Origin: Cutaneotrichosporon cavernicola
Taxonomy: Eukaryota > Basidiomycota > Tremellomycetes > Trichosporonales > Trichosporonaceae
Length of the DNA: 64,000 nt
Reading direction: 5' to 3'
Assembly: GCF_030864355.1 (NCBI RefSeq)
Contig: NC_083395.1
Location: 930,001 to 994,000, forward strand
Position 1 is the stretch's first letter, and each line of letters begins with the position of its first letter. Under the pieces are notes generated by a model that worked only from the letters and a program-made list of their open reading frames with translations, searched no databases and had not been told where the DNA came from. Made by a program: the position numbers and the translations under genes. Shown one piece after another: positions 56,420 to 64,000 of this stretch.

Positions 56420-56640
56420 GTGCCTAAGTGCGTAGGTGCGATAGACTGTATGCATGAGTTCATGGCTTGATAGCTGTATCATGGACCGCATAGTGGCAGA
56501 CTGTCCTTGACAGAGTTGCACGAGATCTAGACAAGATATATGTAGCCATGGCTTGTGCGTCATCTCGGCGCGGACCATGCGTCCCACGCTCGACGCGTAT
56601 ATGTGTCATCTCCTCAGCGACATCGAGTGACTACTACTGC

Positions 56641-58296
56641 TCACGGCACGCGCTCGAACAGCCGCCCGATCAGAAGTGGGGCGATATACTCACCCGCTCC
56701 TCCGCGCGGAAGGAGACTACATCCCGCAACGCCGGCGTCAAGCCACGCGTCCGCGGCCAGCCGCCCAATGACGAACGTGTAGACCCAGCACCAGAGTCGT
56801 CCCGGCATGCCTCTTACTCGCCGCCCCGTGACGGTCTTGAACGTGATCTCGAGCGCACACCCAACGCCGCTGAGGAGGAAGAAGGCCCACAGCGCGCCGG
56901 TGGACGGTACGGGGTCCATGCTCATTTCTCCGAGCACGTGCAGCAGGCCGCTGAACACAAACACCAAAGGGAACAGGAGGGCTGGCCTGTTGGGTAACCT
57001 CAAGAGTTTGAGGGTGGACGCTGCGGCGAGGATGAACTGGTGTCGGAACAACTGGTGCCACCGTCGTCCCCAGAGATCGATGATGGAGTCGGCGCGCCAC
57101 GGCGCATCGAACAGGTCGACATTCCACGATTCTACCTCCCATCCAGCACAGAGGAAGATGACTGCCGCCACGTGGTATCCGAGATTTAGGCCTTGCCAGA
57201 TGACGATGGGGACGCATGCCTCGATACAGATGGTGAGAATTCCCGGTGGGACATGGTGAGCTAGCCGGCCACCCAACATGTCTGGGAGGGCGATGAATCG
57301 CGATTGGAGAACGTAACGTTCCAACGTACCCCGTCCGCCGGGGGATAACTCGAGGCCAGTGTGGTGTAGGAAAGCGAGAAATGTGTCGAGGACAACATAG
57401 TGCGTCGTGACGTGGAGGACATGTCGGGCGATTGCACCGGTGCGCGAGGTGGGACGGCGGCTCCAGAGGCCTTTGATGGAGGTGGGGTGGGGGGAGGTTG
57501 TAGCTTTGGTGTTCTGGGGCGTGATGGGACGCGAGGGGCCGGGCGTCGATGACGGCGAGATGGCCTCCTGCACTGCATCACTGAATGATTGGCTTCTCCT
57601 TCGCGCAAGTCGCGCCCGCCTCGCCGTATGGGTTAGTGGGCGAAGAGGAGAGTCGGGCGGAACAAGGTGGCGAAGGTATCCGGCGAGGACGGGCCTGTCG
57701 ACTGTTCCGTTGGGTGGGCCGGCCGTATCATCTATCCCTACGCTACCGAGACCCAACATCCGGCTATTGAGGCACAGGTCCAAGGCTGCCCTCCATCGCG
57801 GACGGTTGGGCCACGGGTCGACGATGCCATCGTGGAGGAGGGCGAACTCGAGCGATTTGAGGGCCAGATGGATGAAGACGACTGTGAAGCCGTTATTGAA
57901 TGCGTTCAGTTTCGGGTCTGGAGTCAGCGATATGCCAGTGGCAGTTTGGGTAGCCCGAGTCGCCTACGTACCGGTGAACCGGAAGCTCAACCACGCCTTG
58001 ACGATACCGCCCACGGCGACCCCAGCTGCCGCTCGCCGGACAGCCCTTATCACCTCCCCCTGCTTCCCCAACAGGACATACGCCTGCAGATAAATGGGGA
58101 GGAGGGGGAGGACGATGTAGAGCAGGATTGTGCGCACACTGAATGTCAGTGGGGCGCCATTGAGGGCCGCGAAGTGTAGTGCCGAGAGCGGAGGGGACCA
58201 GAAGAAGCGGGATGGCCACCATCGTCCACGCGAGGAGGAAAGGCCGAAACCGCGCGCGGTCCACGTCGAAAACGTCCCCACACCCGTGGATGTCAT
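56641..58296 (-). CDS. Wax-synthase-like membrane acyltransferase
   Basis: Polytopic protein. Start MTSTGVGTFSTWTARGFG, hydrophobic span LLYIVLPLLPIYLQAYVLL, then (across an intron) NGFTVVFIHLALKSLEFALL and WPNRPRWRAALDLCLNSRML, a Ser/Pro insert, HVLHVTTHYVVLDTFLAFL, and the family signature SIIDLWGRRWHQLFRHQFIL with its conserved Trp-His. FSGLLHVLGEM and later spans follow. This is the fungal MBOAT/wax-synthase group (ATF/Tri7-like) that transfers acyl groups from acyl-CoA to alcohols, usually in secondary or lipid metabolism; the substrate is unknown. One ~54-nt intron (57905-57973 area). No biosynthetic neighbours are seen, so it is probably a stand-alone enzyme. Confidence 0.8.
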
Positions 58297-58649
58297 GGGC
58301 GCGTTGTGTTGGAGGTGATGGAGGGGAGGGAGAAATAGAGATGGCAAGTTGGACCAAGTTCTGTACCCGGCTTGTGCCAAACAAAGTCTAAGAAGCCGAC
58401 TTTTGGGGTTCCAGGTATGTCGATCCGTGCGCCAAACATCCAGGCACTCATGCATCTATGGTTATCTCTTTACAACCTCCTCTTCTCACAGCCACTGCTG
58501 CCACGCATGCACGCGCCTTCCGAGCGTACTATCGCACCGGCTTCCCACTGCGCTCCGGTGCGCTGCGTCATCATCGTACTCGTCCTCCCTCCTCTCCTCC
58601 CTCCTCTCCTCCCCCCTCTCCCTCCTCTGGCGTCAGTGGATCCCTCTCA
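58297..58649. other. Intergenic, wax-synthase promoter side and BTB-like D 3' flank
   Basis: Pyrimidine-rich tract (ctcctccctcctctcctcccccctctccctcc, 58586-58618, strand-asymmetric). No gene recognised. Confidence 0.45.
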
Positions 58650-60585
58650 TCACCCACACGCTGGGCTGCTTCGATCAAGTCTACGCACCACGTTCCTGGT
58701 ATCGCCGCTCCATGCCGTCGTAAGTGCCCACGTATACATGGGCGGAATGAGCTGCCAAACCGCGACGGGCATGTGATGCGGATCAAAGACGTTGGCGTCC
58801 GGCGCGGCCGGCAAGTCGTGCCGGTCCATCATGCGCCATGTCCAGTCCGTCACGTCTAAAGCCACAGAGCAGGTGAATGCGTCGCCGGCACTTGCGCCGG
58901 CTACGAATGCTGACAGAGGGGAGACGGAGGAGGGCATGCGTACTGCCTCGCGGAGGACTGTTAGGACGAGGGAGAGGGTGCCCTCGCACTCGTACTTTGT
59001 TAGGAAGAGGATTAGGGCGCGTATATGTTCCAGACTGTCGAGCGTTGTGCCGTCGTCGGGAATCGTTAGGTGGCCCGTGCTTGCGAAGGCTAGAAAGAGG
59101 CGGAGGACAGCTGCAGTTTCGGTAGGTTCCGAGAGGCGGAGGTACCGCGCGTGTACCACACCGGGAAGTGGTGGGGGGTCGACTCCATCAATGTCGTCCA
59201 TGCCGCTCAGCATCTCAATGTCGTCGCGGCCCGGGTCGACATCGAGGACGCCTGCTTCGCGGAATACGGCGCTGGGGTTAGCGAGCAGACGGGGAGGGTG
59301 ACACGACTCACCTAGCAGCCAAAAGATAATAAGACGGCACGCAGAACCGCACCGCGTCCGCTGACACAATCTCAAAGTCTCCCTCGACCCAATACTTGTC
59401 ATCTATAATCGGCGGCGGCACCGTCTCTCTGAACGAGTATCCATACGTGCTATTCCGGCGGGCGGTCGGAATGGCTTGGGCTTGGGACGGGCGGCGCGAC
59501 GAAGTATACTGTGAGCGGCCGGACGGTTCGCGCGCGTGGTACCCCATGGAAGAGGGTTCGCGCGCATGGCCGAGCCCAACCGATACGACACTAGCAGTTC
59601 GATGCCGGCCGCTAGGCTCATTGTTCCGGCCGCTCGGTTCACGGGTGTGTCGGCCGGCGTTGGAGCCTACCATTGACCCGGAAGATGGGCGGGGCTGGGA
59701 TGGGGCGGCATGGGCCGGGGCCATTGATACGGACAGAGGCCGGGCTGGAGGAGGCATCGAGGGCATGCCCAACCCGATCGACTGGCGACGGTCTGCTCGA
59801 CTCGCATCGGATCCACTGCGTGGGGTTAGTGTACTCATCGTCCTCTGGCGTGCGGTGAGGAAGGACGACGCCGTTGGCGTGGGGGTATATAGTGTCGAGG
59901 AGGAGACTGCTCGTTGGCGGGTTGGGGGGGCGTGGGCGTGGGCGTGGGCGCGGGGGTGCGTGTTGTGGGAGAGGCCTGAGCCTTGTCGACCAGAGTCTGG
60001 GAATTGCCTGCGGTCGGAAGGCAAGAGGTGGAGCGTAAGGTTCTTCTTCGAGCGCGGGTGGTGGGGTCCGAGGCGGGGAGAGGGGGGTTGAGCCAGGGAA
60101 TGGAGCCGGTGGAGATGGGAGCGGTGGGCGGGAGTGGAGGGGTGGTCTTGAGGGGAGGGGTGGTCTTGGGGGGAGAAGTGGTCTTGGGGGGAGAAGTGGT
60201 CTTGGGGGGAGAAGTGGTCTTGGGGGGAGAAGTGGTCTTGGGGGGAGAAGTGGTCGGGAGGAGAGGTGGGGTCTTGGGGGGATAAGTGGTCGGGAGGGGA
60301 CAAGTGGTCGGGAGGAGAGGGATAAGAGAGCCTTGGAGAGCGGTCTGGGGAGACGTCTTGTTGAGAGCCCACGTCGTAGTTTGGGATGCGGGTGCAGCGC
60401 GGCGTGTTGGTGGGCGACAAGTCGAAGCTCGACCTGGACGTTTTTTTGTTGGATACCGGAGTGGTGGGCTCGACCAGGCGCTCGAGGTGGTCGACGACGC
60501 GTTCGAGACGCAGACCTGGCGTGTAATGGCACGAGTGGGGGGAAGTCTCTGTGCAGCCCATACCAATACCCATGCTCATGGTCAT
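58650..60585 (-). CDS. BTB-like family protein D with long repeat-bearing N-terminus
   Basis: Two exons (60585-59312, 59271-58650), 631 residues. The first ~380 residues are disordered: FSPQDH hexapeptide repeats, His/Ala/Pro tracts and a REPSGR-rich segment. Then YWVEGDFEIVSADAVRFCVP and SYYLLAAS at the family's phase-2 intron, AVFREAG, VLRLFLAFASTGHL, LILFLTKYECEGTLSLVL, VFDPHHMPVAVWQL and PPMYTWALTTAW. The KWDC motif is KYEC here. This member shows the BTB resemblance best (L.AASAVFREA). The other three members lack the N-terminal extension. Function unknown; possibly a scaffold. Confidence 0.75.
60145..60258 (-). repeat. 18-bp tandem repeat encoding FSPQDH
   Basis: Five near-identical copies of an 18-bp unit (gtggtcttggggggagaa on the plus strand), with degenerate copies outward, encode Phe-Ser-Pro-Gln-Asp-His hexapeptides in BTB-like protein D. 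Flanking variants encode LSPPDH and PSPQDH. Confidence 0.9.
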
Positions 60586-60945
60586 TTTGGGATCGTGCGT
60601 GTGGAGAAGAACAAGTTGGTAGAGGCATTGGTTCGCAGCTTGGGATCCGGGGCATCGAGGCTACAAGTCAGGTGTGATGAGCACGGGCCACCGCACGGAC
60701 ACTTCTCCTGCGCTCCGCACTTTCACGCCCGCTTACCTTCCCCCTCACCAACTCACCGGTCAACTGTAATGAAATGACTCTGAGCGGGTCCTAGAGCCTA
60801 GAGCTATTGTTCCCCCAAGATGCCAGGATAACCAGCATCCTTGTGAAACGGTGCGACTGTGCCACCGTGTTGGTGCCAAGAAACAGCTCCTACCCTACAT
60901 GACCTACATCCCAATCAACCAAAACCACCTATGCTACTACTTCTA
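60586..60945. other. Intergenic, upstream of BTB-like D
   Basis: Promoter side of BTB-like D and the 3' flank of the next minus-strand gene. No coding signal or RNA gene recognised. Confidence 0.4.
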
Positions 60946-63900
60946 CTACGCTGCGCGCATCAGCGTTCCGTTCTTCTCGTCCTCAATATACGCCCTGCCG
61001 TCAGCTTCTACGTCCCAGTTAGCACCCACGTTAGCGCATAGCTCGGCTCGCCGTAGGTCTGGAGGTATGCACGGAGCACGGCCCGCTCGCCGTGCGGAAG
61101 CATCTCGGACATGGCGCGCACCTCCTCGTCGCTCGTGTTGTGGTCGCGCTGCGCGAGCGGACTCGCCCCATGTGGTCCCGGGACAGGCGACCGTTGCCGA
61201 TCCGCGCTGGTGCGCTGGATTTCGTGGCTCGCACGGCCCGGCACCTCGCGCGGCCCGCGGGGAACGGCGAGCGACGGCTGCACCCGCGGCCCCTCTATGC
61301 TGTCCAAGCTACTCCGACCTGCGGCGGGCGAGTACGGCCCCGAGATGGGCATGTTGCGCAGCTCGCGCTTCGAGCCGCCCATGCTCGGCGCAAAGGCCTG
61401 CGGGTTTGCTGGACCCAAGCTTGTTAGTGACGCGTTCTCCTTTTCGCGCTTGAGGAAATTGAAGGCCCTTCCCAGGCCGCGCGGCTGTGGCTTGTACGAC
61501 GACAGGCTCGTCAGGCTCTGCATACTGTTCGAGCCCTTGACGTGCTGCTGCAGCGTTGGGTAAGGGAGGTTGGAGGGAAGCGCAGTCGGCGCGTCCGCTG
61601 GCTCGAGATTGCGGACAGACAGTTCGCGCGCCGAGTACGCATCCACTCTTATCGGGAACTCGGAGGAGCCAGACACGATGCGCTGCTGCTGGTCGGGTGG
61701 GCGTAACCCGAGGCCTAGTCCCGACTGGGCCGCCACCGCGGGCCGCGGCATCGCGGGACGTATAGGGTATTCTGCAGTCAGTGGTGTTCGCCAAGCACAA
61801 CTCACGAGGATACAGCCACTCGCGCAGCCCCGAGTCTGTGCGCTGCAGCTCCGCCACACTCTGCGCGTACGCTCTCGCCCGGTCGCCTGGTGTCTTGAGC
61901 TGCTTGATGCTGCCGAATAACACGGCATTGGGAAGCGAGCCCCCGGAGAACGTCGACGCCGTCGGCGACATGTACGAGTAGTTGCTCGATCGGAGGGACA
62001 GTATTGACGACGCCTTGCGCACATGGCGGACCGCGTTGCCCGTACGTTGGGTCGCCGCATTGCCCGCGGCAGCCACACTCGCACCGACACTGCTCATTAG
62101 GCCCAAGCCGACCGGGCTCGCGCTGAGCATGTTCCCACGCCCGTTTGTTGGCGACGTCCCCTGGACCTGACCAGTCGGCGACAGCGGAGACAGCTGGCTG
62201 AACTGTTGCTCGGGCGAGTGGACTGGTAAGGCGTTGACGTGACTCGAAGCCGAGCGCACGGGCACTTGCGATAGCCTTAAAGGTAGACGCTGCTTGGGCG
62301 GCACCTCGATGTTTGGCGGCGGCGTGTCGCGCGAGTCGATCAGGCCAATCTCGTCGATGGCCCCGCCGAGGATCTTTGTCAAGTCCTGGATGGTGCCCGA
62401 CTCCCGCATGTTCGTTTTTTGTGTTGAATCAGAGCGCGCTCTGTCGCCGGGTAGAGGAGCAGTGTGTGACCGCGGCGACGGTTCCCGCGCGCTCCGCCCT
62501 GGCTGCTGTGGTGAGGCGACAGGGGTGTTTGGTGTGTTGATAATGGTGGGGAGTGTTTGAGTGCGTAATCCTCCGTGGGTGTTTAGCCTGTTGAAGTCGG
62601 TATTGTTGTTTGTGTTGAGGGGAGATGTCAATGATGGCGGGGTAGTGACGATGGGGCCTTGAGGTGGAGTGAGGGTGCGTGTCCGCCTGCAGAAATGGTC
62701 AATAATCACCACCTGGTGCACAGACCACTATCCCCCGTAATGTGCGACTCACTGTTTACGAAGCTCACTCCGGGGTGGTGGCTCGGGGCTCCGCCGCGCA
62801 TTCAACCCAGCGTCGCTGTTCGGGGGCCTCAGCGTGTGGCGCGCCTGCGAGCGCATCTGCACGGAAGGAAGGAGCGACGTGGGACGGCGTGGTTCTGGCA
62901 GTAATATGTCTCCAAAGCCAGTCTTGATCGCGGGCGCACTGTGCGGCATCTCTGAGTCATGTTCGTTTGCCAGGATCGACAAGCCGAGTCGACTCCCACG
63001 CGTGGTGTCAAGGCCGAGGCCATCAACTGCACGCGCCTCGCGCTCTAACGCGTCGATCGAGCGTCTCGACACTTCGGGAGATGCGACGAACAACAACCGC
63101 CCGCTCTTGGGCAGCGATGCGCGTGGTGTCTGCGTGCCGCTGGGTGCCGAGTTACGGGGCGTGCGATCCCCTTGTGGGGACGGAGTGCGCGTCGCCCGCC
63201 GCCGTTCAAGCAGAGTGGTGACGGGCGTGTGCCATCTGTCAGAGGCTGCGCCAGGTGCGGCCGCGTCCGAGGGCGAGATGGGCGCGCTCGAGCTCTTGTT
63301 CTCGCCCCCGTCCCACGCGCGCTGGTGCGCCCACTCCTCAAACGAAGGGTCAAGCATCACGTCCAAGCGGCCCTCAGCGTCGACGAGCCCGCGTGGACGT
63401 TGTTGCGACATTGGTGACGTGCGGCGTTGGATGGGTTTCTCGGGAGGGTCGTCTCGCTCACAATCAGAGTACTCGCTCTCACCCGAGTTGCTCGAGGCGC
63501 GACTTGACCGACGGTGATGAGCTGCGCTCTGGAGGCTCCCGTCGCTGGGGTACGAGACGAGGTGGATGTGGCGATTCGACTGGCCTGCTGATGACACGTC
63601 ATGGTCGCGCGGCACCGAGCGGCGTGGATCTTCCAAGGGCGCGTTGTATTCAGTTGACGCGCCGTTAGCAGCCGCGGCTCGCTGGCGACCCTGTTCCTGC
63701 TCCTCCGCAACCAGATCGCGAAGGCTCACATCAGACTTGTGATGCGCCATCATCGGGGATGTGCTCAGAGGCGCGAGGGAATGAGGAGATGAAAGCGAAT
63801 AAGGTGATGTGAGGATGTGCGAGCTCGAGGGCAAGTCGATAGGCGACAAGGCGAGGTTGGAGCCGACCGAGCCGCTGCGCTCGCCAGCCGAGCTCGACCA

Positions 63901-64000
63901 GTAGTACTGGAGTGCGTCGGATGCACTTGTTGAGCGCCTTGCCCCGCCAGGTGCATCCAGGTCTGGAACAGTCACAGAGTACTCGGAAAGTGCTGCGCGT
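60946..64000 (-). CDS. Large Ser/Pro-rich disordered protein, 5' end beyond the window
   Basis: Partial: the frame is open to the right edge. Two or more introns (near 62698-62750, 61770-61805 and 61005-61040) join long low-complexity exons. Recognisable patches are SDVSLRDLVAEEQEQGRQRA, LDPSFEEWAHQRAWDGGENK, IQDLTKILGGAIDEIGLIDS, VRHVRKASSILSLRSSNYSY, LFGSIKQLKTPGDRARAYA, and an ordered C-terminus DEEVRAMSEMLPHGERAVLR followed by AYLQTYGEPSYALTAYIEDE. The last splice replaces a stop-containing read-through (ending WVLTGT) with AYIEDEKNGTLMRAA. No catalytic domain. The repeated SxxSxxS spacing suggests heavy phosphorylation. Family not recognised; probably a basidiomycete-specific regulator. 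Confidence 0.7.

Noticed and set aside
59396..60285. Plus-strand frames across BTB-like gene D
   Set aside because: Gly/Val repeats (VVLGGE) are the antisense of FSPQDH coding repeats; no splice or domain support.
1..64000. CRISPR arrays, bacterial operons, phage or transposon genes
   Set aside because: The window is eukaryotic; tandem arrays have no spacers, and no transposase, integrase or reverse transcriptase motif was seen.

Overview
This window is nuclear DNA from a basidiomycete fungus, most likely a Tremellomycete of the Trichosporonales type (Trichosporon, Cutaneotrichosporon or Apiotrichum). The DNA is GC-rich and genes are dense on both strands. Almost every gene has several very short introns (often 30-35 nt) in which a ctgac or ctaac branch point sits directly against the 3' ag. 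The gene set is eukaryotic (COMPASS, SEA complex, V-ATPase, Cdk1, ergosterol synthesis), and there is an intersectin-like CIN1 gene of the kind known from Cryptococcus. The placement is inference; no marker gene was searched.

Layout. 0-11 kb: F-box protein, ATG6 (autophagy/PI3K complex), WDR5/Swd3 (COMPASS), a small membrane protein resembling Pom34, WDR59/Mtc5 (SEA/GATOR2), and one poorly resolved small ORF. 11.8-18.7 kb: a 2,118-residue CIN1/intersectin scaffold followed by a relic of its RhoGEF domain. 19-26.6 kb: GH5 glycosidase, DUF3500 protein, Zn2Cys6 regulator, YCII protein. 26.8-30.6 kb: a BTB-like protein, Gtt1-like GST, endonuclease III. 30.8-38.9 kb: two tandem DEAD-box ribosome-assembly helicases (ROK1, SPB4), a TMEM184 membrane protein, dolichyl-diphosphatase. 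39-45.4 kb: IVY1-like BAR protein, ERG4, V-ATPase subunit E. 46-49.5 kb: two more BTB-like genes with gene relics. 50-58.3 kb: CDK1, a small acidic protein, an AlkB-like dioxygenase with a GRF zinc finger, an EF-hand ER protein, a wax-synthase-like acyltransferase. 58.6-64 kb: a fourth BTB-like gene with a long repeat-bearing N-terminus, and a Ser/Pro-rich protein running off the right edge.

The most novel content is a family of BTB-like proteins with four members here (about 26.8, 46.1, 47.5-48.3 and 58.7-60.6 kb) and at least one clear relic. They share an N-terminal GDFE(I/V)-VRF-(V/I)P motif, an intron at the same codon and phase, a KWDC-like motif, and a C-terminal DP.W...P.Y.WAL signature. 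One member has lost its 3' splice site. Housekeeping genes are interleaved with this fast-evolving family. Tandem repeats have expanded inside introns (GH5, DUF3500, IVY1, YCII) and inside disordered coding regions (CIN1, the fourth BTB-like gene). Gene extents given are coding start to stop with introns included; splice sites were read by eye from frame continuity.
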